Notes: generated by a model not told the origin, from the sequence alone. Shown: positions 27,432 to 38,971, numbered from the stretch's first letter. The stretch: 64,000 nt of DNA from Halomonas icarae (GCF_009901955.1 NZ_WUTS01000001.1:310001-374000); one strand, 5' to 3'. Numbers and translations are program-made.

Positions 27432-30400
27432 TTACGCCGCCTGCGCCTTGCGATTCAGCGTCTCGAGCAGCTGCTCCACGGCCTGGAAGCGGGCCTCCTC
27501 GTTCTCCATGCTGGCCTCGAAGCGCAGGGTGTCGGCACCATCCAGGCGATAGCGACCGGGCTCACGCTGGATCAGCTCCACCAGTGTCAAGGGATCGACA
27601 CTGGTGTGGGCACCGAAGATGACGCGTCCCCGCTCGGGGCCAGCCTCCAGGCGGGTGATGCCCAGGCGCTCGGCGCGCTGGCGCAGCCGAGTCTGACGCA
27701 GCAGGGTCTTGACCGGTGCCGGCAGCAGGCCGAAGCGGTCGATCATCTCCACCTGCAGCTCCTTGAGCTGCGCCTCATCGTTGGCGCTGGCGATGCGCTT
27801 GTACATCACCAGTCGCTGCTGCACATCGTGCAGATAGTCGTCGGGGATCAGGGCCGGCAGATTGAGGCTGATCTCGACGCCCTCGTCCAGTGGCGCCTCG
27901 ATATTGGGGGTCTTGCCGGCGCGGATGGCCGACACGGCACGGTCGAGCATCTCCATGTAGAGGCCATAGCCAATTGCCTCCATCTGCCCGCTCTGCTCGT
28001 CGCCGAGCAGCTCGCCGGCGCCGCGTATCTCCATATCGTGGCTGGCCAGCGTAAAGCCGGCACCGAGATCCTCGGCGGCGCCGATCGCCTCCAGGCGCTT
28101 GATGGCATCGCGGGTCATCGCCTTCGGCGGCGGGGTCAGCAGGTAGGCGTAGGCCTGATGGTGGCTGCGGCCGACCCGGCCGCGCAGCTGGTGGAGCTGG
28201 GCCAGGCCGAACTTGTCGGCGCGCTCGATCAGGATGGTATTGGCGCTGGGCACATCGATGCCGGTCTCGATGATGGTAGAGCAGACCAGCACATTGAAGC
28301 GCTTGTGGTAGAAGTCCGACATCACCCGCTCCAGGGCGCGCTCGGGCAGCTGGCCATGGGCCACCCCGACCCGGGCCTCGGGGACCAGCTCGCGTATCGT
28401 CTCGGCGGCGGTCTCGATGGTCTTGACCTCGTTGTGCAGGAAGTAGACCTGTCCGCCGCGCAGGATCTCGCGCAGGATCGCCTCCTTGAGCACCGCCTCC
28501 TCGCGGCGCTGCACGAAGGTCTTGACCGACAGGCGCCGCGCCGGTGGCGTGGCGATGATCGACAGATCGCGAATGCCACTCATCGCCATATTGAGCGTCC
28601 GCGGGATCGGCGTGGCGGTCATGGTGAGGATGTCCACCTCGGCGCGCAGGCTCTTAAGGCGCTCCTTCTGCGCCACCCCGAAGCGGTGCTCCTCATCGAT
28701 GATCAGCAGGCCCATCTTCGGCAGCCGCATGGATTTCGACAGTAGCTTGTGGGTGCCGATGACGATATCCGCCTGGCCCTCCTCGATACGCTTCAGAGAC
28801 GCCGCCTGCCCCTTGCCGGCGGTGAAGCGGGAGATCAGCTCGATATTGACCGCGGTATCGGCGAAGCGGTCGCGGAAGTTCTCAAAGTGCTGGCGAGCCA
28901 GCAGGGTGGTGGGCACCAGCACCACCACCTGGCGGCCGGAGTTCACCGCCAGGAAGGCGGCGCGCATGGCCACCTCGGTCTTGCCGAAGCCCACATCGCC
29001 GCAGATCACGCGATCCATGGGACGCGGCGCGGTCATGTCACCGATCACCGCCGCGATGGCGGCGCGCTGGTCGGGGGTCTCCTCGAAGGGGAAGGCGGCG
29101 GCAAAGCGCGAGTACTCGGTATCGGGTGGCGAGCAGGCGAAGCCCTCGCGAGCCTCACGACGGGCGTAGATATCCAGCAGCTCGGCGGCGGAGTCGCGGA
29201 TCTTCTCGGCGGCCTTCCTCCTGGCCTTCTCCCACTGCTCTGAGCCCAGCCGATGCAACGGAGCCAGCTCATCATCGGCGCCGGCGTAGCGCGATATCAG
29301 GTGCAGGTTGTCGACCGGTACATAGAGGCGGGCGCCCTCGGCATACTCCAGGGTGACGAACTCGGCGGCCTGGCCGCCGGCCTCCAGCGCCTCCAGTCCC
29401 CGATAACGACCTACACCGTGGGCCTGATGCACGATCGGCACACCAGGGCGCAGCTCGGAGAGATGGCGAATGGCCAGCTCGTCGGCATCGGTGGCCTTCT
29501 CGCGGCGGCGACTCTGACGCACCACCTCGCCATAGAGCTCGGCCTCGCTGATCACCGCCAGGTCCGGCTGGGTCAGCCACAGACCCGTCTCGAGCTCGCC
29601 CTCGGTAATGGCCACCGGCGCATCGCCAGCGAGGAAGTCGGCGAAACCCTCGACGTGGGGGAGCGTCAGGCGCAGGGGCGCCAGCGTCTCCTCCAGGGCC
29701 TCGCGGCGGCCGCGCGATTCGGCCACGAACAGCACTCGGGTAGCGTCGTGCCGGGTCAGGAAGTCGGCCAGGGGGGCCAGCGGCTCCCTGGCCCGAGCAT
29801 TGATGCCGACGCTGGGCGGAGGCTGAGTGGCGGGGGTGAGGGCGTGGCGATGCTCACTCTCCTCGGTCAGCTCGACACGCGGATGACGCTTGATCGCCGC
29901 GAACAGCTCGGCCACCGGCACGAAGGCGCGGTGGGGCGGCAGCAGCGGCCGGGTGGGGTCGACCCCGAGGTTGTCGTAGCGGCTCTCGATGGCGGTCCAG
30001 TGATGCTCGGCGGCGGTCAGGCAGCCCGGCAGCAGCGCGACCCGCGTGGCCTCGGCGAGATGCTCGAAGAGGGTCGCCGTCTCCTCGAAGAACAGCGGCA
30101 GGTATTGCTCGAGGCCGGGGGAGGGGATGCCCTTGAGGGCGTCCACATAGAGCGGGCACTGGCGCGGGTCGACATCGAACAGCGTCTCGAAGCCCTCGCG
30201 GAAACAGGCGATGGCGCCGCGGGAGAGCGAATACTCGTGAGCCGGCAGCAGCTCGACCCGGTCGACCTTCTCGGCGCTGCGCTGGGTGTCCGGGTCGAAG
30301 GTGCGCAGGGTATCGATCTCGTCATCGAACAGATCGATGCGCAGCGGCGCCTCCACACCCATCGGGAAAAGGTCGATCAGCGCACCCCGCAGGGCATACT

Positions 30401-30881
30401 CGCCGGGCTCGTAGACCGTCTCCACGGCGCGATAGCCGGCCCGGGAGAGGGCGTCGCGAAAGCCCTCGCGATCGAGCGACTGGCCCACCTCGAGGGTCAT
30501 CACCCGCCCGGCGATATACTCGACCGGTGCCAGGCGCTGCATCAGGGTGTTGATCGGCACCAGCACGATGCCGCGCTCGCCATCCTGTAGCCGGCGCAGG
30601 GTGCGCAGGCGGGAGGAGACGATGTCCTGGTGCGGAGAGAAGCTATCGTAGGGCAGGGTTTCCCAGTCGGGGAAGGGCAACACCGGCACCTGGCTGAAGA
30701 AACGCAGCTCGCTCTCCAGGCGCAGGGCCTGGGCGGTGTCGGCGGTGATCACCAGCAGGGGAGCGTCATTGGCCAGGTGGGCAAGGGCCAGGGCGGCGGC
30801 ACTGCCGTGGGGCATCTGCCAGTAGCGTGTTTCGCGCAGCCCCTGGGGGGGCGGTGGGTCGAGCGGAGAGAATGTCGGCAT
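27432..30881 (-). CDS. mfd: Transcription-repair coupling factor
   Basis: A 1149-residue protein of full Mfd length. It displaces RNA polymerase stalled at DNA lesions and recruits UvrA. Order: UvrB-like N-terminal domains (PFPDWETLPYDSFSPHQD), RNA polymerase-interacting domain (about residues 480-550), SF2 translocase with Walker A GDVGFGKTEVA, DEEH box IIDEEHRFGV and the TRG region (QLRGRVGRS), and a C-terminal TRCF domain. Diverges from gap. Confidence 0.98.
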   Translation of the reverse strand: MPTFSPLDPPPPQGLRETRYWQMPHGSAAALALAHLANDAPLLVITADTAQALRLESELRFFSQVPVLPFPDWETLPYDSFSPHQDIVSSRLRTLRRLQDGERGIVLVPINTLMQRLAPVEYIAGRVMTLEVGQSLDREGFRDALSRAGYRAVETVYEPGEYALRGALIDLFPMGVEAPLRIDLFDDEIDTLRTFDPDTQRSAEKVDRVELLPAHEYSLSRGAIACFREGFETLFDVDPRQCPLYVDALKGIPSPGLEQYLPLFFEETATLFEHLAEATRVALLPGCLTAAEHHWTAIESRYDNLGVDPTRPLLPPHRAFVPVAELFAAIKRHPRVELTEESEHRHALTPATQPPPSVGINARAREPLAPLADFLTRHDATRVLFVAESRGRREALEETLAPLRLTLPHVEGFADFLAGDAPVAITEGELETGLWLTQPDLAVISEAELYGEVVRQSRRREKATDADELAIRHLSELRPGVPIVHQAHGVGRYRGLEALEAGGQAAEFVTLEYAEGARLYVPVDNLHLISRYAGADDELAPLHRLGSEQWEKARRKAAEKIRDSAAELLDIYARREAREGFACSPPDTEYSRFAAAFPFEETPDQRAAIAAVIGDMTAPRPMDRVICGDVGFGKTEVAMRAAFLAVNSGRQVVVLVPTTLLARQHFENFRDRFADTAVNIELISRFTAGKGQAASLKRIEEGQADIVIGTHKLLSKSMRLPKMGLLIIDEEHRFGVAQKERLKSLRAEVDILTMTATPIPRTLNMAMSGIRDLSIIATPPARRLSVKTFVQRREEAVLKEAILREILRGGQVYFLHNEVKTIETAAETIRELVPEARVGVAHGQLPERALERVMSDFYHKRFNVLVCSTIIETGIDVPSANTILIERADKFGLAQLHQLRGRVGRSHHQAYAYLLTPPPKAMTRDAIKRLEAIGAAEDLGAGFTLASHDMEIRGAGELLGDEQSGQMEAIGYGLYMEMLDRAVSAIRAGKTPNIEAPLDEGVEISLNLPALIPDDYLHDVQQRLVMYKRIASANDEAQLKELQVEMIDRFGLLPAPVKTLLRQTRLRQRAERLGITRLEAGPERGRVIFGAHTSVDPLTLVELIQREPGRYRLDGADTLRFEASMENEEARFQAVEQLLETLNRKAQAA

Positions 30882-31026
30882 GGTCTCGTATTGGGCTGTC
30901 GACGGGCGCGGCCCGACGGATCCTGGGTGGCGCTTCTCGGGCGCTCATCATACCAGCCCCCAAAGGGTCTTGTAGTCAAGCGTCCGTTTCTGTAATCCGC
31001 CTACAACGGCTGCGACCATCAAGCGA

Positions 31027-31055
31027 TTGCCGCCGAGCCCCGGCCCCGGGATAAT
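31027..31055 (+). promoter_or_regulatory. Candidate sigma-70 promoter for gap
   Basis: TTGCCG (31027-31032), 17-base spacer, GATAAT (31050-31055). It overlaps an in-frame ATG at 31054, which therefore cannot be the start of the transcribed gene if this promoter is real, supporting GTG 31096. Confidence 0.5.
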
Positions 31056-31095
31056 GGTCATCGAACCCTTTTCTATCCCACCAGTGAGGCCTTAC

Positions 31096-32559
31096 GTGAG
31101 TCAGCACCCCTCCGATACCGTCTTTCAGCAGTGGCACGATAACCAAGCGCTAGTCGAGCAGATGATCCCGATGATCGGTAGCCTCTACCGTCACAACAAC
31201 GTGGTCACGACTCTCTACGGGCGGTCGCAGTTCAATCGTAGCGTGATCCGCATTCTGAAGGATCACCGCTTCGTACGGAAGGTGGAAGGCACCGAGCTCT
31301 CCGTGGAGGACACCTTCCCGCTGGTCAAGGCGATGACCGAGCTCAACCTGGGGCCGGCTCATGTCGATATCGGCAAGCTGGGGGTAGCCTTCAAGAAGCA
31401 GGGCGGTGGCGACGCCGTGGCCTTCCTGCGCAAGGAGCTCGCCGAGATCGTCGACGCCCATGACCCGGACGCCGGCAACGGTGAGCCCAAGGACGTCGTC
31501 CTCTACGGCTTCGGTCGTATCGGTCGCATCCTCGCCCGGGTGCTGGTGGAGAAGGCCGGCGGCGGCAACCTGCTGCGCCTGCGCGCCATCGTCGTGCGCG
31601 GCCGCGGCGATATCGCCAAGGACCTCGAGAAGCGGGCCAGCCTGTTGCGACGTGACTCCGTCCACGGCCCCTTCGACGGCACCATCAGTGTCGACGCCGA
31701 GGCACGCACCATTACCGCCAACGGCAATGTCATCCAGGTGATCTACGCCGACGCGCCGACCGAGATCGACTACACCGACTATGGCATCGACAACGCCGTG
31801 GTGGTCGACAACACCGGCATCTGGCGTGATGAGGCCGGCCTCGGCCAGCACCTGCAGTGCAAGGGCGTGGCCAAGGCGCTGCTCACCGCACCGGGCAAGG
31901 GCGATATCAAGAACATCGTCTATGGCATCAATCACGATGACCTGAATGACGACGACCGCATCATCTCCGCCGCCTCCTGTACCACCAACGCCATCGTGCC
32001 GGTGCTCAAGGTGCTCAACGACGAGTTCGGCGTCGAGCATGGTCACGTCGAGACGGTGCACAGCTACACCAATGACCAGAACCTGATCGACAACTATCAC
32101 AAGGGCGACCGTCGCGGGCGTAGCGCGCCGCTCAACATGGTGCTGACCGAGACCGGGGCCGCCAAGGCCGTGGCCAAGGCGCTGCCGGAGTTCGACGGCA
32201 AGCTGACCGGCAACGCCATCCGCGTGCCGACCCCCAACGTCTCCATGGCGATCCTCAATCTGCGCCTGGAGAAGGAAACCGACGCCGAGACGCTCAATGA
32301 CTTCCTGCGCGGGATGTCGCTGAACTCGCCGTACCAGAAGCAGATCGACTTCGTCGACTCCCCCGAGGTGGTCTCCACCGACTTCGTCGGCAATCGCCAC
32401 GCCGGCATCGTCGACGCCAAGGCGACCATCGCCAACGGCCAGAACGCCGTGCTCTATGTCTGGTATGACAACGAGTTCGGCTACAGTTGCCAGGTGATCC
32501 GTCTTCTGCAGCACATGTCCAACGTCAGCTTCCTCAAGCTGCCGCGCGCGAAGGTGTAA
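31096..32559 (+). CDS. gap: Glyceraldehyde-3-phosphate dehydrogenase, long Pseudomonas-type
   Basis: A 487-residue GAPDH, longer than the usual ~335 because of an N-terminal ~125-residue extension known from Pseudomonas-type enzymes. The NAD-binding motif VVLYGFGRIGRILARV starts the conventional core, and the catalytic Cys295 is in SAASCTTNAIVP. GTG 31096 is chosen because SQHPSDTVFQQWHDNQ aligns with the family N-terminus and GAGG precedes it. This form is often linked with gluconeogenic metabolism; that role is inferred. Confidence 0.93.
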   Translation: MSQHPSDTVFQQWHDNQALVEQMIPMIGSLYRHNNVVTTLYGRSQFNRSVIRILKDHRFVRKVEGTELSVEDTFPLVKAMTELNLGPAHVDIGKLGVAFKKQGGGDAVAFLRKELAEIVDAHDPDAGNGEPKDVVLYGFGRIGRILARVLVEKAGGGNLLRLRAIVVRGRGDIAKDLEKRASLLRRDSVHGPFDGTISVDAEARTITANGNVIQVIYADAPTEIDYTDYGIDNAVVVDNTGIWRDEAGLGQHLQCKGVAKALLTAPGKGDIKNIVYGINHDDLNDDDRIISAASCTTNAIVPVLKVLNDEFGVEHGHVETVHSYTNDQNLIDNYHKGDRRGRSAPLNMVLTETGAAKAVAKALPEFDGKLTGNAIRVPTPNVSMAILNLRLEKETDAETLNDFLRGMSLNSPYQKQIDFVDSPEVVSTDFVGNRHAGIVDAKATIANGQNAVLYVWYDNEFGYSCQVIRLLQHMSNVSFLKLPRAKV

Positions 32560-32589
32560 GCAACGAGCTACAAACTACAAGCGACAAGC

Positions 32590-32624
32590 AACCCCGCAGG
32601 CTGAATGGCCGCGGGGTTTTTTTT
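32590..32624 (+). terminator. Rho-independent terminator after gap
   Basis: AACCCCGC (32590-32597) pairs with GCGGGGTT (32611-32618) and is followed by a run of T residues to 32624. Confidence 0.9.
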
Positions 32625-32691
32625 GCCTGGTCGGGAGCATGCTGCTGATTTGCAGCTTGCCTCAAGTTACCCCTTGCGACCTTCGCTCAGG

Positions 32692-32720
32692 TGGTCATCC
32701 TGTTGCCTTATCTTTATAAT
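32692..32720 (+). promoter_or_regulatory. Sigma-70 promoter of the nqr operon
   Basis: TGGTCA (32692-32697), 17-base spacer, TATAAT (32715-32720), a perfect -10 box. The start codon of nqrA is at 32800, giving a leader of about 73 bases. Confidence 0.75.
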
Positions 32721-32799
32721 GCGGTGGATTTTTCGGGTGGGCAGGGCGTGTCTCTGGCCCCTTTTCCTCTTATATCCGATCCATCAACTGGGCGAGACT

Positions 32800-34149
32800 A
32801 TGATCGAAGTCAAGAAAGGCCTGGATCTCCCCATCACGGGGGCGCCGGAGCAGCGTATCGAGGATGCGCGGCCGGTGCGTCACGTGGCGGTCCTGGGCAC
32901 CGACTATGTCGGCATGAAGCCGACCATGGAGGTCAAGGAGGGAGATGCCGTCAAGCTTGGCCAGCTGCTCTTCACCGACAAGAAGATCGACGGCGTGCGC
33001 TTCACGGCGCCGGCGGCCGGCAAGGTGATCGAGATCAACCGCGGGGAGAAGCGTCGCCTGCTCTCGGTGGTGATCGAGGTCGACGCGTCCGAGGAAGCGG
33101 TTGAGTTCACCGCCCACGGTCGCGACTCGCTGTCCGGCCTGGAGCGACAGGTCGTGGTCGACCAGCTGGTCGAGTCGGGGCTGTGGACCGCCCTGCGCAC
33201 CCGTCCCTACTCGCGTACGCCGGCCATCGACGGTGTGCCCACCGATATCTTCGTCACCGCTATCGATACCCACCCGCTGGCGGCCAATCCGGCCAAGGTG
33301 ATCAACGAGCAGCCCCAGGCCTTCGAGGATGGCCTCAAGGTGCTGACGCGTCTCACCGAGGGCAATGTCTACCTGTGCAGCGGCCCGGACAGCAGCATCC
33401 CCGGCGGCAATATCGATGGCGTCTCGCCCCAGACCTTCGCCGGTCCGCATCCGGCCGGCCTGGTGGGCACACACATCCATCATCTCTCGCCCGTCGCCCT
33501 GCACAAGCGGGTCTGGCATATCGGCTACCAGGACGTCATCGCCTTCGGCAAGCTGTTCGTCGAGGGCAAGCTCGACGTCAGCCGCGTACTGGCCGTCGGC
33601 GGCCCCCGCGCCCAGAAGCCGCGGCTGCTGCGTACCCGCATCGGGGCCAGCACCGAGGAACTGTTGACCGACGAGGTCATCGAACCCAATGACACCCGCG
33701 TGATCTCGGGTTCGGTGTTCTCCGGCTTCACCGCCGAGGGGTCACTGCGCTATCTGGGTCGCTTCCATAATCAGGTCAGCCTGCTCGAGGAAGGCAACAA
33801 GCGTGCCTTCATGGGCTGGATCTCGCCGGGCAAGAACCGCCATTCGGTGATGGGCATCTATCTCTCGAAGCTGACCGGCCTCAAGGACTATGCCCCGACC
33901 ACCTCGACCAACGGCTCCGAGCGCGCCATGGTGCCGGTGGGTGCCTACGAGAAGGTGATGCCGCTGGATATCATGCCCACACAGCTGCTGCGCTCGCTGA
34001 TCGTCGGCGATATCGAGACCGCCATGCAGCTCGGGTGTCTGGAGCTGGACGAGGAGGACCTCGCGCTGTGCACCTATGTGTGCCCCGGCAAGTATGAGTA
34101 CGGTCCCATCCTGCGTGACAACCTCACCACGATCGAGAAAGAGGCCTGA
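32800..34149 (+). CDS. nqrA: Na+-translocating NADH:quinone reductase subunit A
   Basis: A 449-residue subunit of the Na+-pumping respiratory complex that oxidises NADH and reduces ubiquinone. NqrA is a peripheral subunit with a biotin-carboxyl-carrier-like fold; [16 protein letters not shown] and the [14 protein letters not shown] and [15 protein letters not shown] blocks are conserved. ATG 32800 gives the standard N-terminus although the frame is open to 32605. The stop overlaps the nqrB start region. Confidence 0.97.
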   Translation: MIEVKKGLDLPITGAPEQRIEDARPVRHVAVLGTDYVGMKPTMEVKEGDAVKLGQLLFTDKKIDGVRFTAPAAGKVIEINRGEKRRLLSVVIEVDASEEAVEFTAHGRDSLSGLERQVVVDQLVESGLWTALRTRPYSRTPAIDGVPTDIFVTAIDTHPLAANPAKVINEQPQAFEDGLKVLTRLTEGNVYLCSGPDSSIPGGNIDGVSPQTFAGPHPAGLVGTHIHHLSPVALHKRVWHIGYQDVIAFGKLFVEGKLDVSRVLAVGGPRAQKPRLLRTRIGASTEELLTDEVIEPNDTRVISGSVFSGFTAEGSLRYLGRFHNQVSLLEEGNKRAFMGWISPGKNRHSVMGIYLSKLTGLKDYAPTTSTNGSERAMVPVGAYEKVMPLDIMPTQLLRSLIVGDIETAMQLGCLELDEEDLALCTYVCPGKYEYGPILRDNLTTIEKEA

Positions 34150-34151
34150 TG

Positions 34152-35375
34152 ATGGGTATTCGACAGACACTCGACAATCTCGAGCCGCACTTCCACAAGG
34201 GCGGCAAATACGAGAAGTTCTACCCGCTCTATGAAGCGGTGGACACCATCTTCTATGCGCCGCCCAGTGTCGCCAAGACCACGGCCCATGTACGCGATGG
34301 CGTCGACCTCAAGCGCATCATGATCACCGTCTGGCTGTGCACCTTCCCGGCGATGTTCTTCGGCATGTGGAACGCCGGCTGGCAGGCCAACGTGGCCATC
34401 GCCGACGGCTACGGCTCCATGGCCGGCTGGCGCGAGGCGATCCTGATGGTGCTGGCCTCGGGCCACAACCCCGATAGCCTGTGGGCCAACTTCGTGCTGG
34501 GCGCCACCTACTTCCTGCCGATCTATCTGGTCACCTTCGTGGTCGGTGGTTTCTGGGAAGTGCTGTTCGCCATCAAGCGTGGCCACGAGGTCAACGAGGG
34601 CTTCTTCGTCACCTCCGTGCTCTATGCGTTGATCCTGCCGGCCACCATCCCGCTGTGGCAGGTGGCGCTGGGCATCACCTTCGGCGTGGTGATCGGCAAG
34701 GAGATCTTCGGCGGCACCGGCAAGAACTTCCTCAACCCGGCCCTGACCGGCCGTGCCTTCCTCTACTTCGCCTATCCGGCACAGATCTCCGGTGACGCGG
34801 TATGGGTGGCGGCCGATGGCTACACCGGGGCGACCGCCCTGTCGGTCGCCTTCCAGGACGGCATGAGCGCGCTCAGCGATCAGTTCAGCTGGTGGGATGC
34901 CTTCCTCGGCTTCATCCCCGGCTCGGTGGGGGAGACCTCGACCCTGGCGATCCTGATCGGCGCGGCCGTGCTGCTGTGGACCGGCATCGCCTCCTGGCGA
35001 ATCATGCTGGGGGTCTTCCTGGGCATGGTGGCGACCAGTGCGCTGTTCAACCTGGTGGGCTCCGACTCCAACCCGATGTTCGCCATGTCCTGGTACTGGC
35101 ACCTGGTGCTGGGCGGCTTCGCCTTCGGCATGGTGTTCATGGCCACCGACCCGGTTTCCGCGTCCATGACCAACCAGGGTCGACTGCTCTTCGGCGCCCT
35201 GATCGGCGTCATGACCGTGCTGATTCGCGTCGTGAACCCCGCCTTCCCTGAAGGCATCATGCTGGCGATCCTGTTCGCCAACCTGTTCGCGCCGCTCATC
35301 GACCATATCTTTGTTCAGGCCAACATCAAGCGCCGCCTCAAGCGCACCGGTGTGCCGGCCGAGGAGACTGCCTGA
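34152..35375 (+). CDS. nqrB: Na+-translocating NADH:quinone reductase subunit B
   Basis: A 407-residue integral membrane subunit that carries covalent FMN and riboflavin and forms part of the Na+ path. The flavinylation site is Thr228 in [16 protein letters not shown] 34152 ([14 protein letters not shown]) matches known N-termini and has AAGAGG upstream; another ATG lies three bases before it, overlapping the nqrA stop. Ends with a TGATG overlap to nqrC. Confidence 0.97.
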   Translation: MGIRQTLDNLEPHFHKGGKYEKFYPLYEAVDTIFYAPPSVAKTTAHVRDGVDLKRIMITVWLCTFPAMFFGMWNAGWQANVAIADGYGSMAGWREAILMVLASGHNPDSLWANFVLGATYFLPIYLVTFVVGGFWEVLFAIKRGHEVNEGFFVTSVLYALILPATIPLWQVALGITFGVVIGKEIFGGTGKNFLNPALTGRAFLYFAYPAQISGDAVWVAADGYTGATALSVAFQDGMSALSDQFSWWDAFLGFIPGSVGETSTLAILIGAAVLLWTGIASWRIMLGVFLGMVATSALFNLVGSDSNPMFAMSWYWHLVLGGFAFGMVFMATDPVSASMTNQGRLLFGALIGVMTVLIRVVNPAFPEGIMLAILFANLFAPLIDHIFVQANIKRRLKRTGVPAEETA

Positions 35376-36193
35376 TGGCACAGAGCAACAACTCCATCAA
35401 GAAGATCCTGACGGTGGCGTTCGCACTCTGCATCGTGTGTTCCGTCATCGTCTCGACCGCCGCGGTGGCACTGCGCTCCAAGCAGCAGTTCAACCAGGAG
35501 CTCGATCGCAAGACCAACATCCTCAACGTTGCCGACCTCTACGAGCCCGGCATGGATGTCAACGCGACCTTCGAGTCCAGCATCACGCCCCGCGTGGTCA
35601 ACCTGGAGACCGGCGAATACTCCGAGGAGCATGATCCGGCCACCTACAACGCCTTCGAGGCGCGTCGTGACCCGGCCGCCTCGCGGACCCTCTCCGGCGA
35701 GAAGGACCCGGCGGGGCTGACCCGCGTCGAGACCTACTCCACCGTCTACCTGGTTGGCGACCCGGATGATCCCGAGCAGATCATCCTGCCGATTCGTGGT
35801 CAGGGCCTGTGGGGCCTGATGCGTGGCTTCCTGGCGGTGGAAGGCGACGGCAACACCATCGTCGGCATCACCTACTACGAGCACGCCGAGACCCCGGGGC
35901 TGGGTGGCGAGGTGAACAACCCGCGCTGGCAGGCTCAGTGGGAAGGCAAGGAGATCTTCGACTCCGCCGACGACGTCGCGCCGGCGATCCACCTGGCCAA
36001 GGGCGGTGCCAGCGGCGAGAACGAGGTGGATGCCCTCTCCGGTGCGACCCTGACCAGCAACGGCGTCACCAATATGCTGCAGTTCTGGCTGAGCCCCGAG
36101 GGCTTCGGTGACTATCTGGCCAAGTTCCGTTCCGGCGTCAGCCAGGACGAGGCCCAGAGCGCCGACGTTGAACTCGAAACGGAAGGAGCCTGA
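35375..36193 (+). CDS. nqrC: Na+-translocating NADH:quinone reductase subunit C
   Basis: A 272-residue subunit with one N-terminal membrane helix and a periplasmic FMN-binding domain. FMN is attached by a phosphoester bond to Thr225 in [13 protein letters not shown], the S-G-A-T motif recognised by the flavin transferase ApbE. Start overlaps nqrB by one base. Confidence 0.97.
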   Translation: MAQSNNSIKKILTVAFALCIVCSVIVSTAAVALRSKQQFNQELDRKTNILNVADLYEPGMDVNATFESSITPRVVNLETGEYSEEHDPATYNAFEARRDPAASRTLSGEKDPAGLTRVETYSTVYLVGDPDDPEQIILPIRGQGLWGLMRGFLAVEGDGNTIVGITYYEHAETPGLGGEVNNPRWQAQWEGKEIFDSADDVAPAIHLAKGGASGENEVDALSGATLTSNGVTNMLQFWLSPEGFGDYLAKFRSGVSQDEAQSADVELETEGA

Positions 36194-36195
36194 TC

Positions 36196-36864
36196 ATGTC
36201 GGAAGCTACCCCGAAGGGCGTCCTGACGACGCCGCTGTTCAAGAATAACCCCATCGCACTCCAGGTACTGGGCATCTGCTCGGCCCTGGCGGTGACGACC
36301 AGCATGAGCGTGTCGCTGGTCATGACCTGTGCGGTGATCTTCGTGACGGCCTTCTCGAACCTGTTCGTGTCGCTGATCCGTCACCATATTCCGTCCTCCA
36401 TCCGCATCATCGTGCAGATGACCATCATCGCCTCGCTGGTGATCGTGGTCGATCAGATCCTCAAGGCCTACGCCTACGAGATGTCCAAGCAGCTCTCGGT
36501 GTTCGTCGGTCTGATCATCACCAACTGCATCGTGATGGGGCGTGCCGAAGGCTTCGCCATGCAGAACAGCCCGAAGCTCTCCTTCCTGGATGGCATCGGC
36601 AACGGTCTCGGCTACGGGTTCATCCTGATGACCGTCGGCTTTATCCGTGAACTGTTCGGCTCCGGCAGCGTGTTCGGCTTCACCGTGCTCGAGACCGTGC
36701 AGAACGGTGGCTGGTACGTGCCCAACGGCCTGCTGCTGCTGCCGCCGTCGGCGTTCTTCATCATCGGTCTGATCATCTGGGTGCTGCGCAGCGTCAACCC
36801 TGAGCAGGTCGAGGAGAACGAGTTCAAGATCAAGGCCAACACCGAACCGAAGGAGGCCGTGTAA
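36196..36864 (+). CDS. nqrD: Na+-translocating NADH:quinone reductase subunit D
   Basis: A 222-residue polytopic membrane subunit with six hydrophobic helices; homologous to RnfE and paired with NqrE. Contains [13 protein letters not shown], a conserved block with the Cys that helps hold an intramembrane Fe-S cluster together with NqrE. Two bases after nqrC, with AGGAG upstream. Confidence 0.96.
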   Translation: MSEATPKGVLTTPLFKNNPIALQVLGICSALAVTTSMSVSLVMTCAVIFVTAFSNLFVSLIRHHIPSSIRIIVQMTIIASLVIVVDQILKAYAYEMSKQLSVFVGLIITNCIVMGRAEGFAMQNSPKLSFLDGIGNGLGYGFILMTVGFIRELFGSGSVFGFTVLETVQNGGWYVPNGLLLLPPSAFFIIGLIIWVLRSVNPEQVEENEFKIKANTEPKEAV

Positions 36865-36866
36865 GC

Positions 36867-37484
36867 ATGGAACATTATCTGAGCCTTTTCGTTGCCTCGG
36901 TCTTCGTCGAGAACCTGGCCCTGGCATTCTTCCTCGGCATGTGCACCTTTATCGCCGTCTCCAAGAAGGTCTCCGCGGCCTTCGGTCTGGGCATCGCGGT
37001 GATCGTGGTGCTGACCATCTCGGTGCCGGTCAACAACCTGGTCTACACCTTCCTGCTCTCGGAAGGAGCCCTGACCTGGACCGGCATCAGCGGTGCCGAG
37101 AACATCGACCTCTCCTTCCTGGGCCTGCTCAGCTACATCGGCGTCATCGCCGCGCTGGTGCAGATCCTGGAGATGTTCCTCGACAAGTACGTGCCGGCAC
37201 TCTACAACGCCCTGGGCGTGTTCCTGCCGCTGATCACCGTGAACTGTGCCATCCTGGGTGGCGTGCTGTTCATGGTCGAGCGTAACTACAACTTCGGTGA
37301 GGCCGTGGTCTACGGTTTCGGCTCCGGCGTTGGCTGGGCCCTGGCCATCACGGCCCTGGCCGGTATCCGCGAGAAGCTCAAGTACAGCGACGTTCCCGGC
37401 TCCCTGCAGGGCCTGGGCATCACCTTCATCACGGTGGGCCTGATGTCGCTGGGCTTCATGTCCTTCTCCGGCATCCAACTCTGA
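36867..37484 (+). CDS. nqrE: Na+-translocating NADH:quinone reductase subunit E
   Basis: A 205-residue polytopic membrane subunit, homologous to RnfA, inverted in topology relative to NqrD. Conserved blocks [16 protein letters not shown] and [11 protein letters not shown] carry the cysteines expected for the shared Fe-S cluster. Two bases after nqrD; 68 bases separate it from nqrF. Confidence 0.96.
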   Translation: MEHYLSLFVASVFVENLALAFFLGMCTFIAVSKKVSAAFGLGIAVIVVLTISVPVNNLVYTFLLSEGALTWTGISGAENIDLSFLGLLSYIGVIAALVQILEMFLDKYVPALYNALGVFLPLITVNCAILGGVLFMVERNYNFGEAVVYGFGSGVGWALAITALAGIREKLKYSDVPGSLQGLGITFITVGLMSLGFMSFSGIQL

Positions 37485-37552
37485 AGCAGGTCGTCCTTGC
37501 CCGGCGCCGTGCGGCGCCGGGTACCAGGCAACGCAAGCAATAGGAAACCGAC

Positions 37553-38785
37553 ATGGTTGATACATCACTTATCTTGCTCGGCGTGGTCATGTTCACCGTG
37601 GTCGTCATCGGCCTGGTGCTGATCATCCTGGCCGCCCGCAGCAGGCTGGTCAGCACCGGTGACGTGCAGATCGAGGTCAACGATGATCCCGAGAACACCA
37701 TCACCACCCAGGCCGGGGGCAAGCTGCTCAATACCCTGGCCGCCAATGGCATCTTCCTCTCGTCCGCGTGTGGCGGCGGTGGCTCCTGTGCCCAGTGCAA
37801 GTGCCGCGTGGAGGAGGGCGGTGGCGCCATCCTGCCCACCGAAGAGTCCCACTTCACCATGCGCGAGAAGAAGGAGGGCTGGCGTCTCTCCTGCCAGGTG
37901 CCGGTGAAGCAGGACATGAAGATCGAGGTGCCCGAGGAGGTCTTCGGCGTCAAGAAGTGGGAATGCGAGGTCATCGAGAACCCCAACGTCGCCACCTTCA
38001 TCAAGGAGCTCAACCTCAAGCTGCCCGAGGGCGAGGAAGTCGCCTTCCGCGCCGGTGGCTACGTGCAGCTGGTGGCTCCGCCCTACGATATCGCCTTCAA
38101 GGACTTCGATATCGAGGAGGAGTACCGCGGTGACTGGGAGAAGTTCGGGCTGTTCGACATCTCCCACAAGAGCAACGAGGAGGTCATCCGCGCCTACTCC
38201 ATGGCGAACTACCCGGAAGAGAAGGGCATCCTCAAGTTCAACATCCGTATCGCCACCCCGCCGCCCAACACCGACCACCCGCCCGGCCTGATGTCGACCT
38301 ACGTCTTCAGTCTCAAGGCCGGCGACAAGGTCACCGTGATGGGACCCTTCGGCGAGTTCTTCGCCAAGAACACCGACGCCGAGATGGTCTTCGTCGGTGG
38401 TGGTGCCGGCATGGCGCCGATGCGCAGCCATATCTTCGACCAGCTCAAGCGCCTCGACTCCAAGCGCAAGATTACCTTCTGGTACGGTGCGCGCTCCTGG
38501 CGCGAGACCTTCTACAACGAAGAGTATGACAAGCTGGCCGAGGAGCACGACAACTTCGAATGGCACCTGGCGCTCTCCGACCCGCAGCCCGAGGACAACT
38601 GGGAAGGCCCCACCGGCTTTATCCATAACGTCCTCTACGAGAACTACCTCAAGGACCATCCGGCTCCCGAGGACTGCGAGTACTACATGTGTGGGCCGCC
38701 CATGATGAACGCCTCCGTGATCAAGCTGCTGCTCGATCTCGGGGTGGAGCCCGAGAACATCCTGCTGGACGACTTCGGCGGATGA
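37553..38785 (+). CDS. nqrF: Na+-translocating NADH:quinone reductase subunit F
   Basis: A 410-residue NADH-input subunit: one N-terminal membrane helix, a 2Fe-2S ferredoxin domain with Cys73, Cys79 and Cys82 in [13 protein letters not shown] plus a fourth Cys in RLSCQVPV, then FAD and NADH domains ([37 protein letters not shown]). It passes electrons from NADH via FAD to the rest of the complex. Confidence 0.98.
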   Translation: MVDTSLILLGVVMFTVVVIGLVLIILAARSRLVSTGDVQIEVNDDPENTITTQAGGKLLNTLAANGIFLSSACGGGGSCAQCKCRVEEGGGAILPTEESHFTMREKKEGWRLSCQVPVKQDMKIEVPEEVFGVKKWECEVIENPNVATFIKELNLKLPEGEEVAFRAGGYVQLVAPPYDIAFKDFDIEEEYRGDWEKFGLFDISHKSNEEVIRAYSMANYPEEKGILKFNIRIATPPPNTDHPPGLMSTYVFSLKAGDKVTVMGPFGEFFAKNTDAEMVFVGGGAGMAPMRSHIFDQLKRLDSKRKITFWYGARSWRETFYNEEYDKLAEEHDNFEWHLALSDPQPEDNWEGPTGFIHNVLYENYLKDHPAPEDCEYYMCGPPMMNASVIKLLLDLGVEPENILLDDFGG

Positions 38786-38809
38786 TCCCACCCGCCGTCA
38801 GGCGACAAG

Positions 38810-38838
38810 GAGGGCCGGCCAGAAGGTCGGCCCTCGTT
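38810..38838 (+). terminator. Hairpin between nqrF and nqrM
   Basis: Stem 38810-38820 with 38825-38835, one G-T pair, loop AGAA, followed by GTTGT. It could end or attenuate transcription after nqrF. Confidence 0.6.
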
Positions 38839-38971
38839 GTATCCGGCGGTGATTCCTGCAGGTGCAGGTTGGAACGTGATGCCACCCGCACTGTCTGGTG
38901 TAGATGACGACATGCTACCGGGTGAATCGCCCAGCCGATGATGGCGAGGCGCCACCCAAGGAGAGATCCTG

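Noticed and set aside
31027-31095. Upstream starts for gap (31027, 31054)
   Set aside because: They overlap the candidate promoter boxes; the family N-terminus begins at GTG 31096.
32605-32799. N-terminal extension of nqrA
   Set aside because: It overlaps the gap terminator and the nqr promoter and does not resemble NqrA; the start at 32800 fits the family.
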